A DNA stretch of 64,000 nucleotides from Oscillospiraceae bacterium (GCA_017439985.1 JAFSIC010000043.1:62001-126000), one strand, 5' to 3'; shown: positions 51,594 to 60,473, numbered from the stretch's first letter. Notes: a model not told the origin generated them from the letters alone. Translations and numbers: made by a program.

Positions 51594-52397
51594 ATGAAAA
51601 AGAAACTTGCTATCATTGGTTGTGGTGCGCTGGGCCGTATCCTTGCTACCAATGTCCATAAACTGCTGAATGAACAGTATGAGATCTGCGGTCTTTACGA
51701 CCTCTGGCAGGAGGGCGCGGAAAAACTGGCTGCCGATGTGGGCAGCAAAGCCTGCGCTACCATTGAGGAGCTGTACGCTCTGAAACCGGACTACACGGTG
51801 GAAATCGCAGGTATTCCCGCTGCAAAAGCTTACGGAGAAACCATTCTTCGTGAGGTCAGTGACCTGATCGTTGTTTCTGTTGGCTCTCTGGCTGACGAAA
51901 GCTTCAAACAGAGTCTGATCTCTGCCGCAGAAGAAAGCGGTCACAAGCTGTATGTGGTCAACGGCGCCATCGGCGGCTTTGATCTGATGCAGATTTTCGC
52001 GCTGATGGGCGAATCCAAAGTCAGCATCGAAAGCACCAAAGCTCCCCGCAGTCTCAATGGCGCACCATATCTCAATGGTCGCGAGCTGTCCGAAAGCGAG
52101 GAAGAACTGGTCTTCTGCGGCGGCGTACAGGATGCCATCGCAGGCTTCCCGAAAAATGTCAACGTTGCGGTGGCAACCGCTCTCGCTTCTGACAATCCAA
52201 ATACTGAAGTACGCATCCGTTCCGTTCCGGGCAGAGCAGAGAACTCCCATGCCATCACCATCGAAGGCGCACACATGAAAGCAGAAATCAAAGTAACCTC
52301 CACTCCTGACCCTGTCAATCCGAAATCCAGTGTCAGTGCAGCATGGAGCGTTGTTGCTCTGCTGAAAAACCTGGCCTCCCCTGTGTTCTTCTACTAA
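51594..52397 (+). CDS. Aspartate dehydrogenase-like (NadX family) oxidoreductase
   Basis: 267 aa. N-terminal NAD(P) loop AIIGCGALGRIL, then the family's VVSVGSLAD, NGAIGGFDLMQI and FPKNVNVAVATALAS blocks typical of L-aspartate dehydrogenase (DUF108/NadX). The family converts aspartate to iminoaspartate or reductively aminates oxaloacetate. No quinolinate synthase (nadA) or nadC gene is adjacent, so a role in NAD synthesis is not supported locally. Pairs with the PLP enzyme and ends in a terminator. Confidence 0.85.
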   Translation: MKKKLAIIGCGALGRILATNVHKLLNEQYEICGLYDLWQEGAEKLAADVGSKACATIEELYALKPDYTVEIAGIPAAKAYGETILREVSDLIVVSVGSLADESFKQSLISAAEESGHKLYVVNGAIGGFDLMQIFALMGESKVSIESTKAPRSLNGAPYLNGRELSESEEELVFCGGVQDAIAGFPKNVNVAVATALASDNPNTEVRIRSVPGRAENSHAITIEGAHMKAEIKVTSTPDPVNPKSSVSAAWSVVALLKNLASPVFFY

Positions 52398-52403
52398 ACA
52401 GAA

Positions 52404-52440
52404 AAACCGTCCCCGCATCTGCGGAGGACGGTTTCTTTTA
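52404..52440 (+). terminator. Terminator after the aspartate-dehydrogenase-like gene
   Basis: Stem AAACCGTCC / GGACGGTTT with an inner CCGC/GCGG extension, followed by CTTTTA. Confidence 0.8.
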
Positions 52441-52471
52441 TCGATCGCTTGTCCCGAAAGGAGAATTTATT

Positions 52472-53005
52472 ATGAATGAAAAAAGAGATTTGCGCGGCAT
52501 GACAGAAGCCGAATCCATCGCCTACTACAAAAGCCTCAGTTTTCCAAAGCCGGCATTGACTGCCGATATTGTCGTTCTTGCAAAGCAAGAGGATCATTAT
52601 GAAGTTCTGCTGATCCAGCGAAAAAATCACCCTTTCATCGGGCAGTTTGCTCTTCCGGGCGGCTTTGCCGATGAAAATGAGCCGGTAGAACAGACTGCTG
52701 CCCGCGAACTGGAGGAAGAGACCTCTGTTCATGGTCTGCCTATGAAATTGGTCGGCATTTTCAGTAAGCCGGGCCGAGATCCACGCGGCTGGATCGTTTC
52801 TGCCGCTTATGTTTCTGTTGTCAACGCGAAAGAACTGCAGGTTTGTGCCGGTGACGATGCCGCAACTGCTGACTGGTATCCGCTGGAATGGAGGGAAGAC
52901 CATTTGCTCCTCCGATTGAATGGGCAGTGGCAGGACAGCTCTGTCCTCGCTTTTGACCATGCAGACATTCTGAAACAAGCCTTCTCTATGGCCGATTCTT
53001 TATAG
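52472..53005 (+). CDS. Nudix hydrolase (ADP-ribose pyrophosphatase / NrtR-domain type)
   Basis: 177 aa from the ATG at 52472, GAAAGGAG upstream; the longer frame overlaps the preceding gene and lacks a site. The Nudix box is complete: GGFADENEPVEQTAARELEE plus ETSV, that is G-x5-E-x7-R-E-x2-E-E. Opens with an LTADIVVLAKQEDHYEVLLIQRKNHP stretch. Hydrolyses nucleoside diphosphate-X such as ADP-ribose. Its stop overlaps the convergent SDR gene by 6 bp. Confidence 0.9.
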   Translation: MNEKRDLRGMTEAESIAYYKSLSFPKPALTADIVVLAKQEDHYEVLLIQRKNHPFIGQFALPGGFADENEPVEQTAARELEEETSVHGLPMKLVGIFSKPGRDPRGWIVSAAYVSVVNAKELQVCAGDDAATADWYPLEWREDHLLLRLNGQWQDSSVLAFDHADILKQAFSMADSL

Positions 53006-53707
53006 ATTCAAATTCCAGCCGAAATCATTGTGGTAAATCATCTGTCGGGTCATGCCGCCATCAATACAGATATTTTCACCTGTGATAAAGCCTGCCTTTT
53101 CTGAGCAAAGGAAGAGGACCATGTGAGCAATATCCAATGGATTTCCCACTCGTCCTACCGGCTGCTGAACGGCATCAGCACCCTCGTAAACTGTATAATC
53201 CGTGTCGATCCAGCCGGGAGAAATCGAGTTAACACGCACTTTTCCCGCGAGGCTGACTGCCAATGCGTGAGTCAGTGCAGAAATACCGCCTTTGGCACTG
53301 GTGTAGCTCTCCGTCTGCGGCTGACTCATACGGTCGCGAGACGACGAGATGTTCACGATGCTGGCACCCTCTGCAAAGTGCTGTTGAAAGAGCTTCGTCA
53401 GATAGAAAGGCGCAGTCACGCCAACTTTCAGTGCATACTCAAAGTCCTCGTAGCTGGCTGTATCAATGCCCTTGCTCAAAGGCAAAGCGTTATTGATAAG
53501 GTAATCCACATGACCGCAGTCCTCAATGACCTGCTCCGCAAAACGCTCCAAGGTCGCTTTATCTGCCAGATCTCCTTGGAAATAATCATTCTCCAACAAA
53601 TCAATGGTGCAGACCTTCGCGCCCTCTTTGGCAAATTCCTCGCAGATACACTTGCCGATTCCATGAGCACCGCCCGTCACAACCACAACTTTATTTTCAA
53701 AGTCCAT
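53000..53707 (-). CDS. Short-chain dehydrogenase/reductase
   Basis: 235 aa, classical SDR. Cofactor loop VVTGGAHGIGKCI (TGxxxGxG), then LINNALPLSKG (NNA), catalytic Ser in VNISSSRDRMS, YTSAKGG with the Tyr-x3-Lys pair (Y154, K158 approx), and NSISPGWIDTDY. Converts an alcohol or carbonyl with NAD(P)H; substrate unknown. Stop codon overlaps the Nudix gene; on the minus strand it follows thrH by 10 bp and may be in its operon. Confidence 0.9.
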   Translation of the reverse strand: MDFENKVVVVTGGAHGIGKCICEEFAKEGAKVCTIDLLENDYFQGDLADKATLERFAEQVIEDCGHVDYLINNALPLSKGIDTASYEDFEYALKVGVTAPFYLTKLFQQHFAEGASIVNISSSRDRMSQPQTESYTSAKGGISALTHALAVSLAGKVRVNSISPGWIDTDYTVYEGADAVQQPVGRVGNPLDIAHMVLFLCSEKAGFITGENICIDGGMTRQMIYHNDFGWNLNL

Positions 53708-53717
53708 ATTCTTCTCC

Positions 53718-54326
53718 TTACAGCGCTGCTTTGATTGCAGTCAGCAGTTCATCGTAGGTTTCGTATGCCTGCAGGTCCGGATTATCGGCTTTGATGTAAT
53801 CAGGGCTGCGGAAGAGGAAGCCCGCTTTGCTGGCGCGAATCATGCCCAAGTCATTGTAGCTGTCTCCGGCGGCAATGGTCTCAAAGCCTACAGATTGCAG
53901 CGCTTTTACGGTGCTGTACTTGCTCTTTTCCACACGCATTTTGTAGTCCACGATCTCACCGTTTTCCGCAACCTCCAGAGTGTTGCAGAACAGGGTCGGC
54001 CAACCCAGTTTTTCCATCAGCGGCATACCAAACTGAGTAAAGGTATCGCTGAGAATGATGACCTGCGTCATTTTTCTCAGTTCATCAAGAAATTCTTTTG
54101 CACCCGGATATGGGTCGATTTTTGCGATGGTAGCCTGGATCTCTTTGAGTCCCAGGCCGTGCTCCTTCAAAATTGCCAGGCGTTCTTTCATCAGCTTATC
54201 ATAATTCGGTTCGTGGGCGGTGGTTCGTCTCAGCTCCGGAATTCCGGTCACTTCCGAGAATGCTACCCAAATCTCAGGCACCAGAACGCCCTCCATGTCC
54301 AAACATACGATATTCAGATTACTCAT
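53718..54326 (-). CDS. thrH: ThrH: bifunctional phosphoserine phosphatase/homoserine phosphotransferase
   Basis: 202 aa. HAD protein that matches ThrH throughout: IVCLDMEGVLVPEIWVAFSE (nucleophile D10; DxE, Glu12 in place of the second Asp, as in ThrH), VIILSDTFTQFGMPLMEKLG, CNTLEVAENGEIV, and IAAGDSYNDLGMIRASKAG (metal site). In Pseudomonas, ThrH can move phosphate from phosphoserine to homoserine, replacing homoserine kinase. Here it is 12 bp after thrC and no thrB is present in the window, which fits that role. Confidence 0.92.
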   Translation of the reverse strand: MSNLNIVCLDMEGVLVPEIWVAFSEVTGIPELRRTTAHEPNYDKLMKERLAILKEHGLGLKEIQATIAKIDPYPGAKEFLDELRKMTQVIILSDTFTQFGMPLMEKLGWPTLFCNTLEVAENGEIVDYKMRVEKSKYSTVKALQSVGFETIAAGDSYNDLGMIRASKAGFLFRSPDYIKADNPDLQAYETYDELLTAIKAAL

Positions 54327-54338
54327 ATTGTCTCCCCC

Positions 54339-55787
54339 TTATTGAACTGCAATGTCAGTGATTTTCTCTGCCGGAATGACTTCCTTGAAGCGTTCCGGCA
54401 TATTTTTCAGCATGGTCAAGCTATCCGGTGCGGAAATACCTGACAGTTTTTCCAGCTGCTCGATGGCTTCAAAGTCACTGAGCGGAGCTTCTTGTCCCAG
54501 TGCAGTCAGTACCACTCTCGGGAATTTATATGGATTCGCCGTGGAAAGAACCACCATCGGACGCTCTGTGATAAAATGCTCTGCCACTCCCAAGGCGACA
54601 GCAGTGTGAGTATCTGCAAGATATCCGTACTGCTCATTGTAGCGACCGATGATCTCCGCGCAGGCTTCCTCGCTGCACCAACCTGCGGCGAAATCTTCCC
54701 GCAGTGTCTCAAGGGTCTGCTCATCTACGCTGTAAACACCCTTTTCTGACAACTCTTTCATCCAGCCTGCTACCTGCTTCTCATCGCCGCAGGCATTATA
54801 CAGCAAACGCTCCAGATTACTGGAAATCAGGATATCCATAGATGGAGAACCTGTCTTGTGGAATGGACGATTGGCATCATAGGTTCCTGTTGCAAAGAAA
54901 TCTGCCAGCACATTATTCTGATTGGCTGCACAAATCAACTTGCCGATTGGCAGACCCATTTTTTTCGCATAATATCCGGCGGTAATGTCACCGAAATTAC
55001 CCGTTGGAACACAGTAATCAATGACGGTTCCGAAAGGCAGATTTTCCTGTTCCAGAACACGGAAATAGGAGTAGAAATAATACACGATCTGCGGTACAAG
55101 CCGTCCCCAGTTGATGGAATTTGCACTGGAAAGACGGATGTTTCTTTTCTCCAGCTGCACCTCCACGGCAGGATCCCGGAAGGCTTTTTTTACGCCGGTC
55201 TGTGCATCATCGAAGTTGCCTTCTACTGCATAAACTCCCACATTTCCACCCTGCTGACTTGCCATCTGCAGACGCTGGATCTCACTGGTGCCGTCGTTGG
55301 GATAGAACACAAAGATGTCGATTCCATTCAAATCCTTGTAGCCTTCCAACGCTGCCTTTCCGGTGTCACCGGAGGTCGCAACCAGAATACGGGTCTTTTC
55401 TGTTCTGCCCAGCATTCTCTTTGCCTCCACCAACAGACGCGGCATCAGCTGTAACGCATAATCTTTGAAGGCACAGGTCGGGCCATGCCACAGCTCCAGT
55501 GCATACAGTCCGTCCTTTACTTTAACGGTATGACCTGCCTTTCCGTGGAAAGCGGGTCCGTAGGCCTCTTCTGTCGCCTGTTTCAGAAATTCTCTATCGT
55601 AATCCGGCAGGAGATATGGCAGCAGCTCCGCCGCAAGCTGCGGATAACTCAGCTTCTCCAGACCTTCCATCTTGACCTGCGGAATCTCTTCCGGAATAAA
55701 GAGACCTCCATCCGCCGCCAAACCTTTGACGATAGCCTCCGCTGAGCTGACTTTCTCCCCTGTATTTCTTGTACTGAAGTAATTCAT
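54339..55787 (-). CDS. thrC: Threonine synthase
   Basis: 482 aa from the ATG at complement 55787 (MNYFSTRNTGEKVSSAEAIVKGLA), GAGGAG upstream; the open frame runs 26 codons further up without support. PLP-dependent enzyme turning O-phosphohomoserine into threonine. PLP lysine in ELWHGPTCAFKDYALQLMP, phosphate loop ATSGDTGKAALEGY, and SANSINWGRLVPQIVYY: all typical of the long ThrC class. Followed by thrH. Confidence 0.95.
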   Translation of the reverse strand: MNYFSTRNTGEKVSSAEAIVKGLAADGGLFIPEEIPQVKMEGLEKLSYPQLAAELLPYLLPDYDREFLKQATEEAYGPAFHGKAGHTVKVKDGLYALELWHGPTCAFKDYALQLMPRLLVEAKRMLGRTEKTRILVATSGDTGKAALEGYKDLNGIDIFVFYPNDGTSEIQRLQMASQQGGNVGVYAVEGNFDDAQTGVKKAFRDPAVEVQLEKRNIRLSSANSINWGRLVPQIVYYFYSYFRVLEQENLPFGTVIDYCVPTGNFGDITAGYYAKKMGLPIGKLICAANQNNVLADFFATGTYDANRPFHKTGSPSMDILISSNLERLLYNACGDEKQVAGWMKELSEKGVYSVDEQTLETLREDFAAGWCSEEACAEIIGRYNEQYGYLADTHTAVALGVAEHFITERPMVVLSTANPYKFPRVVLTALGQEAPLSDFEAIEQLEKLSGISAPDSLTMLKNMPERFKEVIPAEKITDIAVQ

Positions 55788-55818
55788 TACACTGCTCCTC
55801 TCCCAATGTACTGCTTTA

Positions 55819-55847
55819 ATCATATAGCAAAATAACTGTTTTGGCAA
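55819..55847 (-). promoter_or_regulatory. Promoter of thrC-thrH
   Basis: TTGCCA, 17 bp, TATGAT on the minus strand, about 30 bp before the thrC start codon. I see no T-box or leader peptide there. Confidence 0.55.
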
Positions 55848-55871
55848 ATCAAAAATTTTAGTCAAAACTCA

Positions 55872-55905
55872 CAAAAAAGCTCCCGCTTATAACGGGAGCT
55901 TTTTC
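55872..55905 (-). terminator. Terminator of the SGNH / M29 operon
   Basis: AAAAGCTCCCG / CGGGAGCTTTT stem with a 7-base loop and a T6 run on the minus strand, just past the SGNH gene stop. Confidence 0.85.
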
Positions 55906-56589
55906 TTATGCTTTAACTACAGCCAAAATACGATCACATTGATCCTTATCAAGGGAAACCTTTACCCTGTCATCTTCCAGCAAGGTTGGCTTACTGAAAT
56001 CAACGACGCAGTCACCGATGAAGTTGTGACCCATGCCGCTGACCTCTGTAGAAACATCACCGCAGAGCAGCTTGCAGAAAGTTGCCGCGATGAGGAAATC
56101 TCCGTACGGGCCTGCGTGTTCGCCATCTTTATGGAACAGGTCAATGTCCGACTGTTCTGCCAAGATTTTCTGCCAATATCTGCCGATCGGAGCCAGCAGA
56201 GCATTCTGTTCCTGCGCCAATTTTTCGCAAGTGTCGATCATTTTCTGCTGATTTTCCGGGAAACGCTTCTCTGCCCAGGTCATGTAAACCACAGGCTTCA
56301 CGCCGCAGCGATGGCAGAGGTCGATGATCTCTGCGCCGATACTCAGTGTAGATTCGATCGGTGGGTATGGATGTGCCGCCTGCTGAATGATGCAGTAATC
56401 ATAAGCGCCATACATCAAATTAAAGCGCAGAGAGAAATATTCTTTACGATGCCATTCCCAGTCGCGACCGGAGTATGCCAGCATGGTTACTGTCGGCTTC
56501 TCACCTGTGGTTTTCTCCACAAAGCGAGCAAACAGCTCCGGCATATCATGGAAATAGGTGTGGCTGTTGCCTAAAAATAAAACCTTCAT
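55906..56589 (-). CDS. SGNH/GDSL-like hydrolase
   Basis: 227 aa. N-terminal block VLFLGNSHTYFHDMP (GNSH variant of the GDS block carrying the nucleophile Ser), then IIQQAAHPYPP and C-terminal HKDGEHAGPYGDFLIAATF with the Asp-x-x-His pair. No signal peptide. The family has esterases, lipases and sugar deacetylases; substrate unknown. It follows the aminopeptidase gene by 21 bp and probably shares its promoter. Confidence 0.8.
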   Translation of the reverse strand: MKVLFLGNSHTYFHDMPELFARFVEKTTGEKPTVTMLAYSGRDWEWHRKEYFSLRFNLMYGAYDYCIIQQAAHPYPPIESTLSIGAEIIDLCHRCGVKPVVYMTWAEKRFPENQQKMIDTCEKLAQEQNALLAPIGRYWQKILAEQSDIDLFHKDGEHAGPYGDFLIAATFCKLLCGDVSTEVSGMGHNFIGDCVVDFSKPTLLEDDRVKVSLDKDQCDRILAVVKA

Positions 56590-56610
56590 ATCTTCTCCCC
56601 CAGAATCTTT

Positions 56611-57813
56611 TTAGAGCACGAAGTCACCCTGATCAAAAACAACAACCTCTTTGCCGTCTTCGGTGGTACCCACGATACGCAGGTCAGGAGTGCCGACCAT
56701 GAAGTCAATATGGATCTGAGAATCATTGAGAGTCCATTTTTCATCGTTCAGTGGTCTGCCCAGTGCGCGGCCCAGTGCCAGATGACAGGATGCGTTTTCA
56801 TCGATGAGGGTGGTGTAGTAAACAATGTTGGACATGGAGATCGGAGAGTGGTAGTCAACAAAAGCAACCTCACCCAGATAGCCTGCATTTTCGTCCATAG
56901 AAACGAGAGCTTCCAGCATTTCCTTGCCTTCTTCCGCCAGCACTTCCACAACTTTGCCGTTTTCAAAGCGGAAGCCGAAGTTCTCGATGCTCTTGCCGCC
57001 CAGAACCAGTGGTCTGGATGCGTAAATCACACCATCGGTGCCGAATTTTTCCGGAGAAGTGCAGATCTCTTCGGTTGGAATGTTTGCCTGGAAGCGGATC
57101 GCATCAGCAGGCGCATCATGGCCGAATTTGGAATATGGAGTCAGTGTAACGGTCAGATCGGTGCCGTTGCCTGCGGTGTAGTGCAGTTTTCTGAAGTTGT
57201 AGGAGTCCACTTTCTTGCCGCGTTCGCTCTTCTCACGGCGTTTCTGTTCCCAGGTTTCCACAACATCGTTAGTCTCATCAATGTAGCAGAGTTTCAGTAG
57301 CAGCTTCCACAGCTCTTCCAGAGCCTGTTCCTTTGGAACATCTTTCAGAATATATTCTGCCCAGTTCTGGGTTGGGATCATCGCGATCAGCCACTGGCAG
57401 TGTTTATCACGGCTGGCTTTGCGCATGATATTGCGAACTGCGTCAGTGTGAGCAAAAATCGCATTGGCCTGTGCTTCCGGAACATCCTCCATCAGTTTTG
57501 GATTGACGCCTTCCAGACGAACATAGCAAGCGCCCTGATCCAGATACATCTGATTCTGACGTTCTTCCCAGTCCTCTACTTTTCTCATGTCAGCATCGCT
57601 GCGGTATTTGGCAGCTACTTTCATATTTGGTTCATCCAGATAGTGAACGATAACATTGGATGCACCCAGCTTATAGCATTCTTCTGCGAAAATCGGAGTA
57701 AAATCTGCGCCTTCGATGGTAGCTTCCACCAGTACAGGCTGACCTTTCTGAACATTCAGACCAACTCTGGCCAGTGTGTAGGCGTATTTCTGTTTCATTT
57801 CAGCAAGATTCAT
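56611..57813 (-). CDS. Aminopeptidase (M29 family, AmpS/AmpT-like)
   Basis: 400 aa, the usual length of M29 aminopeptidases. Metal ligands are expected in EEICTSPEK (the first Glu), YLGEVAFVD, and the NASCHLALGRA and NDSQIHIDFMVGT blocks, all visible near the C-terminus. It releases N-terminal residues from short peptides, with two Co or Zn ions. Clear promoter upstream; the SGNH gene follows. Confidence 0.93.
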   Translation of the reverse strand: MNLAEMKQKYAYTLARVGLNVQKGQPVLVEATIEGADFTPIFAEECYKLGASNVIVHYLDEPNMKVAAKYRSDADMRKVEDWEERQNQMYLDQGACYVRLEGVNPKLMEDVPEAQANAIFAHTDAVRNIMRKASRDKHCQWLIAMIPTQNWAEYILKDVPKEQALEELWKLLLKLCYIDETNDVVETWEQKRREKSERGKKVDSYNFRKLHYTAGNGTDLTVTLTPYSKFGHDAPADAIRFQANIPTEEICTSPEKFGTDGVIYASRPLVLGGKSIENFGFRFENGKVVEVLAEEGKEMLEALVSMDENAGYLGEVAFVDYHSPISMSNIVYYTTLIDENASCHLALGRALGRPLNDEKWTLNDSQIHIDFMVGTPDLRIVGTTEDGKEVVVFDQGDFVL

Positions 57814-57863
57814 AGCAAGACCTCATTTCAAATTGATCGTGGCAAAGTGCCCATCTTGTACTA

Positions 57864-57892
57864 ATACTACACTTTTTAGCGTTTTGAGTCAA
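57864..57892 (-). promoter_or_regulatory. Promoter of the M29 aminopeptidase gene
   Basis: TTGACT, 17 bp, TAGTAT on the minus strand. Confidence 0.65.
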
Positions 57893-57902
57893 TAAAAATC
57901 CC

Positions 57903-57942
57903 GCAAAAACAACAAAATCTTCGCCCTTAACGAACGAAGATT
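57903..57942 (-). terminator. Terminator of the response regulator gene
   Basis: AATCTTCG / CGAAGATT stem with an 11-base loop and a TTGTTGTTTTT tail on the minus strand. Confidence 0.75.
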
Positions 57943-57962
57943 CTGCGATTTTGAACAGTATA

Positions 57963-58646
57963 TTAAATGACAAAGCGATAGCCCAGGCCGCGAACTGTAT
58001 GGATATATCGGGGTTCAGACGGGTCGTCTTCGATTTTCTGACGCAGACGATTAACATAAACCATCACAGCATTTTCATCAATGATGCTGTCTCCCCAAAC
58101 CATTTCATAAATCATATCTTTGGAGAAAATACGATTGACATTGTCCATAAACAGCTTGATCATTGCATTTTCTTTAGCAGACAGAGAAATCTCCTCTCCG
58201 TTTTTGTAGAAACGCAGGGTGCTGGTGTTGTAGGTAAACGGCCCTGCGCTGATCTGCTGGCTGGAACCGGGCAGGTCATTGCGGCTTCGGCGGATCAGAG
58301 CCTTGATTTTCGCGCCCAACGTGATGGGGTTGAACGGTTTTGTGATGTAATCATCGGCGCCGATGTTCAGACCATACAGTGTGTCGATATCCTCTTTGCG
58401 TCCACTGATAATGATGATCGGCGTCTGGATCCCCTGCTTACGAATCGACTCTACTGTCTGAAAACCATCCATTCCGGGCATATTGATATCCATGAGAATC
58501 AAATCAAAACGCTTTTCACTCAATCGTTTTAATGCTTCTTCACCACTGTTGGCAATTTCCGCCTCCATGCCACTGCTCTGTACCGCTTTGCTCAGCGTCA
58601 GAGAAACAGACTGGTCATCGTCAACGATCAAAATAGTATCAGCCAT
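57963..58646 (-). CDS. OmpR-family response regulator
   Basis: 227 aa from the ATG at complement 58646, AAAGGAGG upstream. Receiver domain with DDD at 9-11, phospho-acceptor D53 (LILMDINMPGMD) and a Lys in ADDYITKPFNP; winged-helix DNA-binding domain from about 125, with LRQKIEDDPSEPRYIHTVRGLGYRF at the C-terminus. It binds direct repeats as a dimer. The sensor gene is divergent 87 bp away. Possible targets are its own region and the DUF4418/ABC operon. Confidence 0.93.
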   Translation of the reverse strand: MADTILIVDDDQSVSLTLSKAVQSSGMEAEIANSGEEALKRLSEKRFDLILMDINMPGMDGFQTVESIRKQGIQTPIIIISGRKEDIDTLYGLNIGADDYITKPFNPITLGAKIKALIRRSRNDLPGSSQQISAGPFTYNTSTLRFYKNGEEISLSAKENAMIKLFMDNVNRIFSKDMIYEMVWGDSIIDENAVMVYVNRLRQKIEDDPSEPRYIHTVRGLGYRFVI

Positions 58647-58658
58647 AAAAAAGCCTCC

Positions 58659-58710
58659 TTTACAAGTGAAACCGGATTCAGTATAATCACAAGTATACAC
58701 AGCTTGTCAA
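58659..58710. promoter_or_regulatory. Overlapping divergent promoters between response regulator and histidine kinase
   Basis: Plus strand: TTTACA (58659), 17 bp, TATAAT (58682). Minus strand: TTGACA (complement 58705-58710) with -10 candidates in the same TATAAT region; none is ideal. The two promoters appear to face each other across one -10 region, and the plus -35 overlaps the response regulator's ribosome site. Confidence 0.5.
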
Positions 58711-58733
58711 ATTTTTGCAAGGAGGTGGCACAT

Positions 58734-60440
58734 TTGCAGAAAAAACAAGAACGGCTTTTTCGCATTGCCATTGCAGGGATCATTTGCTTTCTGCTTTTGG
58801 GCGTCTGTCTGATTTTAACGACCTATCAGGATTATCGGGAGCAGTTCATTCAGCAGCAGGAAAGCCAGAAACTGCAGCTTGCCCAGGCTGTTGACCGCAA
58901 CATTGAGTCTCTGCTTAAGCAAAGCCGCAACAGTTTGGAGTACATTATCGGCTTGGAACAGTTCCAAATCGAGGAAAAACAGTGGCTTCACAGCGGCAAA
59001 AGCGGCAATCTGCTTCGCTATCTGACCGACAATCATCTGAACCGCAACGATTTGATCGCGGGCATTGCCATTATGAAAGACGGCAAATTCATTCCCGATG
59101 AGCACGGCTACACGACCTATCAGTTTCTTGATGATGACGCACTTTCCCCTCACCGAATCTGTATCGGAACCACAGGGCGCTATTATCTCGCTCTCATCTG
59201 CGAAGGTCAGGGCGGAGCTTCCTATGCAAGCATGATCGATCTGCAGCTGCTGTATCAGAAGGTCAGCAGTATCGAACTGACCGAAGCGGATCAGTTGATT
59301 CTGCTGGATCACAGCTGTTCAATTTTGCAGCATTTCTGCAGCGACAGCCGAGAAATCAAAAACACGCTGGTAGAAAGCTGCCCCAAACGAGAGGACTTCC
59401 AACTGCTGATCTCTGCGGAGCGAAATCAAGTTCAGAACAGCTATCCCTTCGTGTACCGGACGCAGAAGATGTCTGACGGCTACAATGCCCGCATCTCCAT
59501 CATTCCAAGCGGACTCAGCGCCAATCAAAGCTTTGCCATCGGTCTTATCAGCAATACGGATACTGCACTGCAGCCACTGCACAGTGCATCCTTCCGCTGG
59601 CTTCTGGGTGGATCGATCCTGCTGGCAGGCATCAGCCTGTTGCTGATCCTTGTTCTGCATTTTCGTCGTCGTGACCTGCAAATCGCGCAGGAACTGGAAC
59701 TGCTCCAGCAGAAAAATATCGCTATGGAAGAATTACAGCGCAAAACGCAGGAAGTCGCTCATCATCAGCGATTGGAAATGATCGGTACTCTAACTTCCGG
59801 TATTGCCCATGAGTTTAACAATCTGCTGACACCGATCATGACTTACAGTATGCTGACTTTGGAACAGCTCAATCCCGAACAGGAAGAATTGTATGACAAT
59901 GTTCTGGAGATCTACAACTCCTCCCGCAAGGCCAGAGAGATCACCTCGCAGCTGTCACAGTATTCCAGAAAAAACACGGACGAAAACAAGCAGTATCTGA
60001 ATCCGGATCTGCTCATCAGTAAGGTGCTTCATGTGGCTTTACCTGCCTGTCCGCAGAATGTGACCGTAGATTCCCAATGCAGCAATAAGCATTTACGCAT
60101 TTACGGAAATGAGACACAGCTGTCGCAGCTTCTTCTGAATCTGATGCTCAATGCCTTCCATGCCATGACCGAGGAAGGCGGACAGCTGACCATTTCCACT
60201 CACACAGAAAACGGACAGCTGCATATTGTGCTTCAGGATAACGGTTGCGGTATTCCAAGCGACGTTCTGCCTCATATTTTCGAGCCATTCTTCACAACGA
60301 AAGAGGGCGGCAAGGGCAGCGGTCTTGGTCTTGCCATTGCACAGCAAATTGCCGAAGACCATCAGGGTTGTCTCAGCGTTCACTCCGTGGAAGGCGAAGG
60401 CAGTATCTTTACCCTCACTCTCCCCGCTTACCTTGATTAG
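58734..60440 (+). CDS. Sensor histidine kinase (NtrB-like HisKA) with extracytoplasmic sensor domain
   Basis: 568 aa with a TTG start at 58734 and AAGGAGG eight bases upstream; the open frame begins ten codons earlier without a site. Two membrane segments (about 9-30 and 289-309) enclose a large extracytoplasmic domain. A helical linker (about 313-345) follows, then an H-box with H359 (SGIAHEFNNLLTPIMTYS) and the ATPase domain (LLLNLMLNAFHAMTE; DNGCGIPSD; KGSGLGLAIAQQIAEDHQG). The H-box is of the NtrB-like kind, unusual beside an OmpR-type regulator. Ligand unknown. Likely divergent partner of the response regulator. Confidence 0.9.
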   Translation: MQKKQERLFRIAIAGIICFLLLGVCLILTTYQDYREQFIQQQESQKLQLAQAVDRNIESLLKQSRNSLEYIIGLEQFQIEEKQWLHSGKSGNLLRYLTDNHLNRNDLIAGIAIMKDGKFIPDEHGYTTYQFLDDDALSPHRICIGTTGRYYLALICEGQGGASYASMIDLQLLYQKVSSIELTEADQLILLDHSCSILQHFCSDSREIKNTLVESCPKREDFQLLISAERNQVQNSYPFVYRTQKMSDGYNARISIIPSGLSANQSFAIGLISNTDTALQPLHSASFRWLLGGSILLAGISLLLILVLHFRRRDLQIAQELELLQQKNIAMEELQRKTQEVAHHQRLEMIGTLTSGIAHEFNNLLTPIMTYSMLTLEQLNPEQEELYDNVLEIYNSSRKAREITSQLSQYSRKNTDENKQYLNPDLLISKVLHVALPACPQNVTVDSQCSNKHLRIYGNETQLSQLLLNLMLNAFHAMTEEGGQLTISTHTENGQLHIVLQDNGCGIPSDVLPHIFEPFFTTKEGGKGSGLGLAIAQQIAEDHQGCLSVHSVEGEGSIFTLTLPAYLD

Positions 60441-60443
60441 ACG

Positions 60444-60473
60444 AAAACTCCCCGATTTCGGGGAGTTTTTTCT
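60444..60473 (+). terminator. Terminator after the histidine kinase
   Basis: AAAACTCCCCGA / TCGGGGAGTTTT stem with T6 tail. Confidence 0.87.
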
